NCBI GenBank assembly: GCA_028873695.1
Contig: JAPPNU010000038.1
Location: forward strand, 101,297 to 165,296
Length of the DNA: 64,000 nt
Reading direction: 5' to 3'
DNA from: Gemmatimonadota bacterium
GTDB lineage: Bacteria > Latescibacterota > UBA2968 > GCA-2709665
The notes beneath the pieces were generated by a model, which ran no database searches, had not been told where the DNA came from, and worked only from the letters and a program-made list of their open reading frames with translations. The position numbers and the translations under genes were made by a program. Shown piece by piece: positions 26,341 to 35,700 of the stretch (positions are counted from its first letter, which is position 1; the number at the start of each line of letters is the position of its first letter).

Positions 26341-27537
26341 CTACCACGCCTCCACGACCGGCGGATGCGCAAAGTCGTGGTAGCGCTCCTTGATCCCGCC
26401 TTCGGACGCGTCTCCCTTGTGCACGTAGAACCTGTATCGGCCGGTCAGGGATTCGCCGGGCGGCAGCACGTGGTTCCCGCGCCGTTTCGGATCGGCGTAG
26501 AAATGGGAATGGCCGAATGGATTGGCCGTCATCAGGCCGTAGTTGCGCACGTGCCAATAGGTGGGATGGCGGAAGCTGGCGGGATGGTCCATGATGGCCA
26601 CGCCCACCCGATTGCCGTTTACCGGTCCGGTATAGTGGCACCAGGCCGCCTGTTTGCCCCAGGTCTCATCCTCGTTGACACCCCCGATCGCGTTTTCGAT
26701 CCTGCCGCCCTCGCCGGACCGCACTTCCATGGATTCGGCGACGCGAATCGACGCCAGGCCGCCTTCCTTCGTGTCGCCGAAGAGAACGTCGATCTTCGGT
26801 GCGGTCAGCGTGACGTGCAGGTCGAAGATCCTCACGTCCGACCCGGTACGGTAGAACGTCCAGGCCGCCCGTTCCTCGCAGATCACGTTCGATCCGTGCT
26901 CGCCGCGCCAGGCGTCCGCGCCCTCCCAGTTGCTGATGGCGACGATCCGGCCGTAGACCGGCCCGCTCTCGAGGTCGTCGAACCGCTGATGCCGGGTCCA
27001 CGCGTGGCCCTCCCCTTCGCCCCAGTTGTTCCATCCGTTCACGTGGCCGTGCGAAATCCAGACGGACCGGTGGTGATGATGGTCTCCTTCTCCCTCGTCG
27101 ATCAATGGTCGCGTGATTCCATCGCCGTATGGACCAATCAGCGGATACAGGTGCGGGCGCACGAGATCCTCCCCGAAGCAATAGCTCGTAAAACCGGTAC
27201 CGTCGATCCTCACTTGAATTCTGCTATCGGCCTCCGACAGTTCCACACCGCCGCCGGACGCCGCGTGTTCCCCGACCTCCAATCCGTATTCCGCGGTCTC
27301 CTCCGCCGCCAGATCGTCCACAATCCAGCTCACGTGAATACCGTCGTCCTCGCTATGTACCTGGCAGCGCGCGGCGCCTTGCGGACCAATCAGTCTGCCA
27401 TGCACTTCCCCGGTTTCGATTCGATCCAGGTGGTCGACGATGTCCTGTGTCGCATCCGACCTTGTGACGAATGCGGAGACCGGACAGTTGATTCGCCGGT
27501 GGGGTCCGGCGTGAACCTTAAACTTTAGATCCGCCAC
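26341..27537 (-). CDS. PmoA-like (DUF6807) family protein
   Basis: 398 aa from a GTG preceded by GGGGG. Regions such as RPHLYPLIGPYGDGITRPLI, GDHHHHRSVWISHGHVNGWN and VAIMDHPASFRHPTYWHVRNYG are typical of the DUF6807/'methane oxygenase PmoA' family, which is misnamed: members are beta-sandwich proteins of carbohydrate-type loci, not particulate methane monooxygenase. The histidine-rich HHHH motif suggests metal binding. The enzymatic role is unproven. It is followed by the sulfatase on the same strand. Confidence 0.8.
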   Translation of the reverse strand: MADLKFKVHAGPHRRINCPVSAFVTRSDATQDIVDHLDRIETGEVHGRLIGPQGAARCQVHSEDDGIHVSWIVDDLAAEETAEYGLEVGEHAASGGGVELSEADSRIQVRIDGTGFTSYCFGEDLVRPHLYPLIGPYGDGITRPLIDEGEGDHHHHRSVWISHGHVNGWNNWGEGEGHAWTRHQRFDDLESGPVYGRIVAISNWEGADAWRGEHGSNVICEERAAWTFYRTGSDVRIFDLHVTLTAPKIDVLFGDTKEGGLASIRVAESMEVRSGEGGRIENAIGGVNEDETWGKQAAWCHYTGPVNGNRVGVAIMDHPASFRHPTYWHVRNYGLMTANPFGHSHFYADPKRRGNHVLPPGESLTGRYRFYVHKGDASEGGIKERYHDFAHPPVVEAW

Positions 27538-27549
27538 ATTACCCCCTTA

Positions 27550-27602
27550 AAGAAGGAAGAAGGAAGAAGGAAGAAGGAAAAAGGAAGAAGGAAGAAGGAA
27601 AA
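27550..27602. repeat. GGAAGAA simple-sequence tract
   Basis: Near-perfect tandem GGAAGAA/GGAAAAA units lie just upstream of the PmoA-like start. The same kind of tract is at 50948-51013. A pyrimidine-rich stretch at 27745-27790 follows in the same gap. Confidence 0.8.
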
Positions 27603-27840
27603 GCCTGTGGTTTGCTTCCCTCCGACTTAATGTAAAATAGATAGTTACTGGTCATAATTCGCTATATCCCGGCGCCGCTGTATTAGATCTTCAAGGAAGA
27701 TGATCGGAAGTCACAATTAGGAGATTCTCAGATTCAGAGAATTCGGCCTTCTCCCCTTTCTCTTCTCACTCCTCACTCCTCTCTTCTGCCTTTTCACCGT
27801 CTTAAATAATCAATCGTCCTTCGAAGTCAAGCGGATTCGC

Positions 27841-27869
27841 TTGACGCAACGCCGCCGTACCGCTATCTT
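27841..27869 (+). promoter_or_regulatory. Promoter of the thiamine operon
   Basis: TTGACG (27841-27846), a 17-bp spacer and TATCTT (27864-27869) give a fair sigma70-type promoter whose predicted start (~27876) falls just before the TPP aptamer. Confidence 0.55.
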
Positions 27870-27881
27870 TGTTTCAATACA

Positions 27882-27958
27882 ACGCAGGGGTGCTCGCCCG
27901 CCGAGCTGAGAACATACCCTTTGAACCTGATCCGGATCATGCCGGCGCAGGGAGTCGA
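27882..27958 (+). ncRNA. TPP riboswitch (THI element)
   Basis: Conserved blocks are in order and spacing: CAGGGGTGC, GCTGAGA, ACCCTTTGAACCTGATC, then GGATCATGCCGGCGCAGGGA. These form the two helical arms that bind thiamine pyrophosphate. Downstream are an intrinsic terminator and thiamine genes on the same strand, so ligand binding should favour termination and switch the operon off. Confidence 0.95.
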
Positions 27959-27971
27959 GGAACCGCACCCC

Positions 27972-28010
27972 AGCCGCTTTTCGACCAGATCGAGGGCGGC
28001 GGCTCTTTTT
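27972..28010 (+). terminator. Riboswitch-controlled intrinsic terminator
   Basis: AGCCGC (27972-27977) pairs with GCGGCT (27999-28004), with an inner TCGA/TCGA pairing and G-T pairs extending the stem, then CTTTTT to 28010. It starts 14 bases after the aptamer, the normal position for a TPP expression platform. Confidence 0.8.
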
Positions 28011-28172
28011 GAAGTTGTTTTAAAATTACCGGTGAGTTCCCGAGCGCGAGCGAAAAGATGGCGGTCAAGGCGGGAAAATCCGCCCATATTTGTCTATACG
28101 GGTGGATCTGACCAACGCCGACCGGCGCGTTTGCAGCCGTGCGAAGACCGATGGGAATTTTAAGACAGCTTC
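28011..28172 (+). mobile_element. R3 MITE-like element, copy 1 (162 bp) in the thi leader
   Basis: Terminal inverted repeats GAAGTTGTTTTAAAATTACC and, reverse-complemented at the right end, GAAGCTGTCTTAAAATTCCC (three differences in 20). The interior is about 90% like copy 2 at 53560-53721, which has the same length. It begins at the base after the terminator T-tract and ends 15 bp before the thiO start. It has no coding capacity but contains a GC-rich hairpin around GGCGGGAAAATCCGCC. Confidence 0.8.
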
Positions 28173-28187
28173 TAAGGACTGTTTCAG

Positions 28188-29321
28188 TTGCCATCGGACC
28201 GGATCATTATCGTCGGCGCCGGCATTATCGGACTCGGCATCGGCTGGCGACTTGCCAGGGCGGGGCGGGACGTTCTGATCTTCGACCGGGACCGCGCGGG
28301 CCGGGCCGCCAGCCGGGCATCGGCAGGTATGCTAACGCCCCTTGCGGAGGTACGCCACGAAGAGGAAGCGCTTCTTCGACTTGGCCTGAAGGGTCTCGAG
28401 CAGTTCCCGGATTTTGTCGCGGAACTCGAATCCGAAAGCGGATTTTCCGTGGGCTATCGCCCCGACGGCGTGCTTCTGGTGGGTGTCACCCGCGACGATA
28501 TCGAATACCTCCGTTACCGCTACGACTACCAGCGGGACCTCGGCCTGCCCGTGGCATGGTTGAGCGGCGGCCAGGCGCGCGCGCGGGAGCCTCAGCTCTC
28601 ACCCCAGGTCGGCGCCGCGGTCTGGTGTCCGGGAGACCACCAGGTAGACAATCGTCTGATGGTGAAAGCCCTTCGGGCGGCCTTTCTCAAGTCCGGCGGA
28701 TGCCTCAAGGAATCCACACCGGTTGAAACCATCGACGTCGCCCGGAACCGGGTTCGCGGCATTGTGGCCGGAGGCAAGGCGTACCCGGCGGCCACGATCA
28801 TCCTCGCCGCGGGATGCTGGTCGCGACTCATACCGGGTCTGCCCGGTACCGCCAGACCGCCGGTCCGGCCCGTTCGAGGCCAGATCCTTCGCCTGCAGAT
28901 GACTGAAGACTGTACCCTCAAAACCATCGTCTGGTACAACCGTGCCGCGTCATCGGCGGTCGCCTACCTGTGTCCGAAGGACGGAGGACGTCTGGTGCTG
29001 GGGGCGACTTCCGAAGAAATGGGTTTCAACGACAGCCTGACGGCGGGCGGCGTCTTCGAGCTCCTGCGCGCCGCATGGGAGGTGGTTCCGGGAATCTACG
29101 ACCTGCCGATCATCGAAACCGCCGCCGGTCTTCGCCCGGGAAGCAGGGACGACGGGCCCATCCTCGGCAAGACCCCGGTTCGCGGCCTTATTGTGGCTAC
29201 CGGCCACTACCGCAAGGGAATCCTGCTCACGCCGATCACCGCGTACTCCATTGCGGAACTGGTGCTGACCGGCAAGGTTCCGGAAGATATCCGGCCCTTC
29301 GGCATCGGCCGCTTCGCCTGA
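28188..29321 (+). CDS. thiO: Glycine oxidase ThiO
   Basis: 377 aa from a TTG with AAGGA nine bases upstream; an in-frame TAA 15 bp before it excludes a much longer start. The FAD-binding Rossmann motif IIIVGAGIIGLGIGWRLARAG opens the protein (about 6-26), RAASRASAGMLTP is the DAO-family strand and GHYRKGILLTPITAYSIAEL closes it. ThiO oxidises glycine to iminoacetate (dehydroglycine) for thiazole synthesis, replacing ThiH. It is first in the riboswitch-controlled operon; the ribosome site lies right at the edge of the R3 element. Confidence 0.92.
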   Translation: MPSDRIIIVGAGIIGLGIGWRLARAGRDVLIFDRDRAGRAASRASAGMLTPLAEVRHEEEALLRLGLKGLEQFPDFVAELESESGFSVGYRPDGVLLVGVTRDDIEYLRYRYDYQRDLGLPVAWLSGGQARAREPQLSPQVGAAVWCPGDHQVDNRLMVKALRAAFLKSGGCLKESTPVETIDVARNRVRGIVAGGKAYPAATIILAAGCWSRLIPGLPGTARPPVRPVRGQILRLQMTEDCTLKTIVWYNRAASSAVAYLCPKDGGRLVLGATSEEMGFNDSLTAGGVFELLRAAWEVVPGIYDLPIIETAAGLRPGSRDDGPILGKTPVRGLIVATGHYRKGILLTPITAYSIAELVLTGKVPEDIRPFGIGRFA

Positions 29322-29332
29322 GTCCTGACGCT

Positions 29333-29539
29333 ATGCAGATCACGTTGAACGGAGAAGATAAGGACGTCGGTAACGGCATCTCCATCCGGGACCTGCTGAT
29401 CGACCTTGCGCACGATCCGGACCGCAAAGGCATCGCGGTTGCGGTCAATGCCGAAATCGTGGTCAGGACGAAGTGGGCTTCGAGGCGGCTCGGCAGCGGG
29501 GACAGGGTGGATATCATCGCCGCGGTTCAGGGCGGTTAG
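29333..29539 (+). CDS. thiS: Sulfur carrier protein ThiS
   Basis: 68 aa ubiquitin-fold protein ([20 protein letters not shown] ... [10 protein letters not shown]) ending in the Gly-Gly that is adenylated and thiocarboxylated to donate sulfur to ThiG. It starts 11 bp after thiO. No ThiF-type activating enzyme is encoded in the window, so that step must be supplied elsewhere. Confidence 0.93.
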   Translation: MQITLNGEDKDVGNGISIRDLLIDLAHDPDRKGIAVAVNAEIVVRTKWASRRLGSGDRVDIIAAVQGG

Positions 29540-29607
29540 CGTTCAGCCCAGGGCGGCATCCGCTGTCGGCGGGTCTTGTTTGCCAACCGTTGTTGCAAGA
29601 GGGACAT

Positions 29608-30387
29608 ATGTCTGACGGTCTGACCATAGCGGGCAAGACGTACGGTTCCCGGCTCATCATCGGGACAGCGCGGTATCCCAACATGCAGGTCATGCTGGAC
29701 GCAATCCGGGCAAGCGGTGCGGAAGTCGTTACCGTCGGCATCCGGCGAATCAACCTGGAGGACCCTTCCGGCGAGAGCCTGATCGATCTGATCGACCGGG
29801 AACGGTATGAACTGTTGCCGAACACCGCCGGATGTTTTACCGCGCGTGACGCCGTACTCACGGCCAGGCTCGCGCGCGAAGCCCTGGAAACAGACCTGAT
29901 CAAACTGGAGGTGATCGGAGACGAGGACACCCTCTTCCCCGACGTCTCCGGGCTGCTGGAGGCGACGGACGAATTGATTCGGGACGGATTTACAGTCTTG
30001 CCTTACTGCAACGACGACCCCGTTACCTGCAAGAAACTGGAAGACGCCGGCTGCGCCGCGGTGATGCCGCTCGGCGCGCCCATCGGCTCGGGAATGGGCA
30101 TTCGCAACCCCTACAATCTCCGTATCATCCTCGACACGGTGGACGTCCCCGTGATCGTCGACGCGGGGGTGGGAACCGCCTCCGACGCCGCGGTGGCGAT
30201 GGAGCTCGGATGCCACGGCGTGATGCTCAATACGGCCGTGTCGGGCGCCCGCCATCCCGTACTGATGGCCGAGGCCATGGGTCAGGCCGTTCGCGCGGGC
30301 CGGCTCGCGTACGAGGCCGGACGCATCCCGAAAAAGCTTTACGCCACGGCTTCCACGCCCATGGAGGGCGCGGTTACCCATGAATGA
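29608..30387 (+). CDS. thiG: Thiazole synthase ThiG
   Basis: 259 aa from the ATG at 29608 (AGAGGGA upstream), excluding a longer frame that runs through thiS. TIM-barrel enzyme: [14 protein letters not shown] opens it, K99 in LIKLEVIGD is the Schiff-base lysine, [12 protein letters not shown] and [20 protein letters not shown] bind phosphate. It condenses 1-deoxyxylulose 5-phosphate, dehydroglycine and ThiS sulfur into the thiazole. Its end overlaps the next gene by 8 bp. Confidence 0.95.
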   Translation: MSDGLTIAGKTYGSRLIIGTARYPNMQVMLDAIRASGAEVVTVGIRRINLEDPSGESLIDLIDRERYELLPNTAGCFTARDAVLTARLAREALETDLIKLEVIGDEDTLFPDVSGLLEATDELIRDGFTVLPYCNDDPVTCKKLEDAGCAAVMPLGAPIGSGMGIRNPYNLRIILDTVDVPVIVDAGVGTASDAAVAMELGCHGVMLNTAVSGARHPVLMAEAMGQAVRAGRLAYEAGRIPKKLYATASTPMEGAVTHE

Positions 30388-31045
30388 GCCAGGGGATGGA
30401 CTGAGCCTGCCCCCCCTCTATCTGATTGCGGATCGGGCGACGTGCGCGCCCCGAAACCTGGAAGACGTCCTCGCGGAGGCGCTGGACGCGGGTGTCCGCC
30501 TCATTCAGTTGCGCGAAAAACACCTCGAATCGCGAGAACTCCGTCATCTTGCGGCGCGTCTCCAGAGGCGGGCATCGAACTACGAAGCGCGTCTGCTCGT
30601 CAACACGCACGCCGGGCTCGCGCGGGAGATCGGCGCTGCGGGCGTCCACCTTCCCGCATCGGGGCCGGCGCCGTGGAGAATCCGGCGACAATACGGGAAT
30701 CGGATGCTCATCGGCCGGTCAACCCACAACAGAAAGGAACTTGGCGAGGCCGCCGGCGCGGATTTCGTCACGTTCAGCCCGGTCTACAGTCCGAACTCCA
30801 AGCCCGGATACGGTCCCGGCGCGGGAGCTCGTACGCTTTGCAGCGTCGCAGAATGCTCATCCCTCCCTGTATACGCGCTGGGCGGCATCACGCCTCGTCG
30901 GGTTGGCGCCTGCAAGAGAAACGGCGCCGCGGGAATTGCCGTTATGTCGGGCATTCTCTCCGCCAGGCACGTCGGGTCCGCCGTAAGCGCCTATCTCGAC
31001 GCCTGGCGGTCCACGCGCGGCCCCCGTCATCCGCGGTTGTCATGA
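30380..31045 (+). CDS. tenI: TenI-like thiazole tautomerase / ThiE paralogue
   Basis: 221 aa TIM-barrel of the ThiE/TenI family. It aligns better with Ten[17 protein letters not shown] replaces the GVHLGQDD pyrophosphate site of ThiE, and [11 protein letters not shown] and [20 protein letters not shown] with VMSGIL are TenI-like. TenI turns the ThiG product into its aromatic tautomer, fitting the place straight after thiG. The residue aligned with the acid/base histidine of Bacillus TenI (GHVF) is proline here (SPVY), as in ThiE, so activity may differ. It overlaps thiG by 8 bp and thiD by 4. Confidence 0.75.
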   Translation: MNEPGDGLSLPPLYLIADRATCAPRNLEDVLAEALDAGVRLIQLREKHLESRELRHLAARLQRRASNYEARLLVNTHAGLAREIGAAGVHLPASGPAPWRIRRQYGNRMLIGRSTHNRKELGEAAGADFVTFSPVYSPNSKPGYGPGAGARTLCSVAECSSLPVYALGGITPRRVGACKRNGAAGIAVMSGILSARHVGSAVSAYLDAWRSTRGPRHPRLS

Positions 31046-31836
31046 AACAGGCCCTCACCATTGCCGGGTCCGACTCCGGCGGAGGCGCAGGCATTCAGGC
31101 CGATCTCAAGTCCTTTCACGCCAACGGCGTCTACGGCCTCACGGTCGTCACGGCGGTGACCGCGCAGAACACGATAGAGGTCAGGGAGTCGTTCGAACTG
31201 CCCGTGGACCTCATCGAATCGCAGATCGACGCGATTTTCGATGACTTCGACGTCTCGGCGGTGAAAACCGGGATGTTATCCTCGGCGCGGGTTGTCGACG
31301 TTGTCGCCGGTAGACTCGGCGAACGCGGCGCGCCGAACCTCGTCGTCGATCCGGTGATGATCTCCACGAGCGGCTTCGAACTGCTTGAGACCGAAGCCGT
31401 TGTGAGCGTCAGGGAGCGCCTGCTTCCCCTGGCCGCGCTCGTCACGCCCAATCTGCGCGAGGCGCAACTGCTGGCAGGCATTCCCGTCGAAAACATGGAC
31501 AGCGCGAAGGAGGCGGCGCGCATCATCTTCGAATCGGGCTGCTCGGCCGTGCTGGTTAAGGGCGGTCATCTTTCCGGTTCCATCGATGCCGTCGACGTGC
31601 TGTTCGACGGATCCGGCGAAACCGTCTTTTCCACGGCGCGACTGCCGGGCGGGAGCCCGCACGGCACGGGCTGTACCCTGTCGGCCGCGATCGCGGCGAA
31701 CCTCGCCAGGGGCCAGCGCCTCGCATTCGCGGTCGAAAACGCGAAGGCTTACGTCACCGAAGCCATTCGCCGCGGCCTTTCCATCGGCCGCGGACCCGGC
31801 CCGGCCCAACACTTCTTCTCCGGCCGCGAATCATGA
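31042..31836 (+). CDS. thiD: Hydroxymethylpyrimidine/phosphomethylpyrimidine kinase
   Basis: 264 aa from the ATG at 31042, overlapping tenI as ATGA. Ribokinase-like: ALTIAGSDSGGGAGIQADLK at the N terminus, LVVDPVMISTSG, AALVTPNLREAQLLAG, LVKGGH and the anion hole GSPHGTGCTLSAAIAANLA with its cysteine. It phosphorylates HMP twice to HMP-PP, the pyrimidine partner for ThiE. No ThiE or ThiN fusion is present. Confidence 0.95.
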   Translation: MKQALTIAGSDSGGGAGIQADLKSFHANGVYGLTVVTAVTAQNTIEVRESFELPVDLIESQIDAIFDDFDVSAVKTGMLSSARVVDVVAGRLGERGAPNLVVDPVMISTSGFELLETEAVVSVRERLLPLAALVTPNLREAQLLAGIPVENMDSAKEAARIIFESGCSAVLVKGGHLSGSIDAVDVLFDGSGETVFSTARLPGGSPHGTGCTLSAAIAANLARGQRLAFAVENAKAYVTEAIRRGLSIGRGPGPAQHFFSGRES

Positions 31837-32513
31837 AGCGAATCGGCGCCCTCCACGTTCTCACGGATACCGTTCTGCAGTCCCGCCACACCCACGTCGA
31901 ACTGGCGCGGTTGGCCGTCGCGGGTGGGGCCGGCGCCGTGCAGTTCCGCCAGAAGAGCGGAAATACCCGTGAGATGATCGAGACCGCGGGGGCCATGCGG
32001 GAGATCTGCGCCCGGGCGGGGGTCCCGCTCGTCGTCAACGATCGAGTCGACGTGGCGATCGCCGTTGAAGCCGACGGCGTACACCTCGGCCAGGACGACT
32101 TCCCGGTTGCAATGGCCAGAGGTCTTCTGGGCGCCGGCCGGATCGTCGGCGTGTCCGCAGGGAATACGGATGAGGCGCGGCAGGGCATCGCGGACGGCGC
32201 GGACTACGTGGGTTTCGGACCTGTTTTTCCAACCGGATCGAAGAGCGACGCGGGCGAGGCGCAGGGACTCGAGAAACTGGCCGACTTCGCCCGCGCCGTC
32301 CGGGCGCCCGTCATCGCCATCGGCGGTATCGGCGCAGGAAACGCGGCAGGCGTTATAGGGACTGGCACCTACGGCATCGCCGTCATTTCGGCCGTCTGCT
32401 GTCAGCCCGATCCGGAAGCCGCAACCCGGAATCTGTGCGACCTCATCCGGGAATCAGGAATTCGGGTCCATGACGGCCAACGTGTTCGACCTCCCGACCG
32501 CTCACGGGACTGA
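31833..32513 (+). CDS. thiE: Thiamine-phosphate synthase
   Basis: 226 aa, overlapping thiD by 4 bp (ATGA). All ThiE signatures are present: AGAVQFRQKSGNT (pyrophosphate/Mg site), VNDRVDVAIAVEADGVHLGQ followed by DD, GVSAGNTDEA, ADYVGFGPVFPTGSK and GGIGAGNA. It joins HMP-PP and the thiazole phosphate to thiamine phosphate, completing the operon. The C-terminal ~15 residues (VHDGQRVRPPDRSRD) go beyond the usual end. Confidence 0.92.
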   Translation: MKRIGALHVLTDTVLQSRHTHVELARLAVAGGAGAVQFRQKSGNTREMIETAGAMREICARAGVPLVVNDRVDVAIAVEADGVHLGQDDFPVAMARGLLGAGRIVGVSAGNTDEARQGIADGADYVGFGPVFPTGSKSDAGEAQGLEKLADFARAVRAPVIAIGGIGAGNAAGVIGTGTYGIAVISAVCCQPDPEAATRNLCDLIRESGIRVHDGQRVRPPDRSRD

Positions 32514-32728
32514 TCCGCCCTGTATATGGATTGCTGTACACGGGAAGTTGACATGAGGGCAAGCCGGCCACCACGCAGCGTCAGATGGACGGGCCTTTTC
32601 CCGTTGACATCTCGTTCATGCGGGTCTATCTTTTCACGCAAGCCATTGCCCAGGCACCAGAGGTAGCCAACCTTCAGCGGCATCTGAGAATCGTTAATTC
32701 GATCGTCAGCCCGCATATACCACTACCT

Positions 32729-32760
32729 TGGGGCCTTTGGTAATGGCCTTTTATTTTATT
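32729..32760 (+). terminator. Weak terminator after the thi operon
   Basis: GGGCC pairs with GGCCT (one G-T) over a 9-nt loop, followed by TTTATTTTATTTT, reading right. The stem is short. The 32514-32728 spacer shows no gene. Confidence 0.35.
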
Positions 32761-32762
32761 TT

Positions 32763-35700
32763 CTACGCGATGGTCCTGAAAGCCGATCGCATGACCGTGA
32801 ACCGGTCGCCCGCATTCAGATCGCATACCATGAACCGGTCACCGACGTTCAGGCCGCCTGCCGAGCGTGGGTCGTCGAACCGGAAAAAACTCAACGTTTC
32901 GCTCGCCGGCGCTCCTTCGCCCGACGTTGTCGCAAACCGGCGTTCTACCGGCTTCAGGATATCGGGACCCGCCGTCACGATCGCCCCGACAGCTCTTCCT
33001 CCCGCGCGGATCGCCTTTCCGTCAAACAGCCCCGGGCACGCTTTCAGCTTGGTCATACACGTGTCCGACGCGAACAGGCCCTTCGCCCGGTCCACGGACT
33101 GCACCACGCCCTCCGACAGATTGAAGGACATGTGCAATCCCAACCTGTACCGGTTCCCGTCCACCGCTTCAGCGGTGAGGACCTCGTAGCTTGAATTACA
33201 GGTGTACGCGGGATTCCAGAAGACGACCATATCCCATTCCGCGATCCTGTCTCCTGAATCCAGAGCGACAATGACGGACCGGTCTTCCGGAGCGATTGAC
33301 TCGATCCGTCCGGCCGGTATCGCGCCGCACTCGAGGACGTCGTCTCCAAATCGCAGCCGGATACCCTGCACGATCTGCAGGTCGCGCCGGCCCGACTCGT
33401 GTATGGCAATCCTCGCCACCTCCCCGTCGAAGGTCACGGGAATCCCGTCGATCTCCGCCGTGCAGACCGCCCCATTCTCCATCCCGCGAAACACGCAATC
33501 GACTCGTCCGTCCACACGGATCTTTACGCCGATGCCGCCGGAGACGTCCAACGCTTCCACCGACCTGACGAACGGTTCGCCCTGGAAGGGTTCCAGCACG
33601 CCCGTGAAAACCGACTCGCCGCCGCCCGATTGTCTGACCGCCACACTGGCGTCCCACGGGCTCTGACCGAAAAACCCGAATCCTTCTCCCTTGCCGTTTA
33701 CAATCTCTCTTTCGGCCTGCCCGGCCATCGTCAGCCGGATGCCCGTATTCTCCTCGTCCCCCGCCCGCCACGTGGCAGACCATTCCCGATCGCACAGCGT
33801 CCGGCTGACGTCCCTGATGTATCCCAATCCCGGCGACGTTCCGAATGCGACGTCTTCCCCCGCGGCGGTGCCCCGGGTCTGGCGCACCGTCTCAGTATCC
33901 GCCGGGAATTCCATCCAGAAATTCTCACCGTCATCCCAGCTCAAACTTCGGAACATGTAGTCGTGCGTGGATCCACCTTTTACACGGAACAGGTCGACGA
34001 TATAGGCGTCCGAGCCGGGCGCGTCCACCATCACAAGCGTCCGTTCGTAGACCTCAGCGCATCCCGGATACGCTGCTTCTCCCGAGGCGCAGACGGCCTG
34101 CATTCCCGGCGCACGCCCGTAGAACCGCAGGCTGCCCGTGGCGATCTCCTGAGCCCGCCCGTCGATGCAGACGGTGGCATGGCTGGCGGTATGCTTCTCC
34201 CAGCCGTCCACCTTGTCGTGGGTAAAGGTCGTTGGATACCCAAGGTCGCACGCGAGATCATACCCGAAGGTGATCAGGTTGATCCCCAGCTTGTCCCGGT
34301 GACCGTGCCCGCTGCTGCCCTTGCCGTAGTTCAAAACGAGGTGCTTCCTCGTCGCAACGTCGCATCCCGTTCTCAGGATCGCGATACCCGAATCGTGAAA
34401 GACGGTCGTGCGCGGCACGTACGGCCCGGTTGTTCCCCGTATCGGCTCCGCGTGGAACAGCAGATTGGCATCGGCGTACCGTTCTCTGATCCCGTCCACG
34501 TCCCCATCGGACATAGCGAGCAGACGGTTCCGATATTCGTCATCCCCCGTGTGGACGTACGCCAGTTCTTCAACATCGCAATTCGCGAGCGGATCCAGCA
34601 CCTTGATCCTCAAATCGCCTCCCCCCGTATCGCCGATCGAGGGAATCCTGCCGTCACAGTAAATGTTCCGGGCGAATTCTATGGACTCACGGATTCGAAG
34701 GCGGGAATCCAGATGCCGGTCCGTGCCCTTCATCGAAAACAGGCGGTCCAGAATCGTCCGCGTAATCGAACTCACCGAGTAACCCGGCGCATCGTACCAC
34801 CACTTGCCGTCCCTGAACGTGTTGTTGGTCAGATTGACGGCCAGTCCGTACCGGCCTTCGATGGCCTCCTCGACCATCTCGTCGTTGCCGAGCATGGCAC
34901 CAAGCGCCCAGAGTACCAATCCCTCGCGAATGATGTAGTCCCCTGTCTGGATCGCCATCGCCCGGTGCAGCCACTCGTACATGTAGCCGAACAGATTGTG
35001 ACGGATATTGTAGCGGATGTCCTCGAAATCCACACGCCCGTCCCCGTTGTAGTCGCAGTCGCCCTTTGACTTGAAGAATTCCAGGAGCGCTTCGTCACGC
35101 AACATTGAGTCCATCACCAGGCCGTAAGCCGTCATACAATTGTATATCGGCATTTCCTCCCAGCTGACCTGCACCATGTAGCCGCGCGTTAGCGGACGTT
35201 GTTCGTCAACCGTGCCATTGTAGGACCGGTAGACCTCCGCCAGCCTGTTCAGCATGACACCGGCTATATGAGCGTACCGGTCGTCGCCCGTGATCGCGAA
35301 GGCGCGCGACAACTGAAGCAGTGCCGTGCCGCCGGTATAGGCATCGGGAGAAGCGATCGTCAACTCGTAGGGATGAAAGAACAGCTTCGAGAGAACGTAG
35401 TATCGCCACGCGGAATTGAAGTGGTAGATCGTCCCCGGATTGGCGAAACCCTCCGGCGCGATCCAGCCGTCATCGTCATCCCAAACCTCCACCGGCTCAC
35501 CCGTGGCCGGATTGTGAACAACCGCCCCGTTGTACCACCACTCTCCTCCGATTACGCACTGCCAGCGGTACTCCAGCGAGGTGTTCGTCCGCATGCATTT
35601 GCGGCCCCCGCCGTGGATCGGACAACCCCGCTCGTAGCTGGGCGAGATCGCGCGAGGATTCTGCGTGGGAATCATCCGGTAGATAAACTCATCGCCCTTG

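Noticed and set aside
26227..27528. 433-codon plus-strand frame over the PmoA-like gene
   Set aside because: It is an antisense shadow of a conserved family protein.
26341..27537. Particulate methane monooxygenase subunit
   Set aside because: The family name PmoA is historical; the protein is soluble and lies in a carbohydrate-type context with no pmoB or pmoC.
27550..27602. CRISPR array
   Set aside because: The GGAAGAA units are contiguous without spacers and there are no cas genes; the same applies at 50948-51013.
33399..35069. 556-codon plus-strand frame over the heparinase-like gene
   Set aside because: It is an antisense shadow; the minus-strand protein has clear domains.
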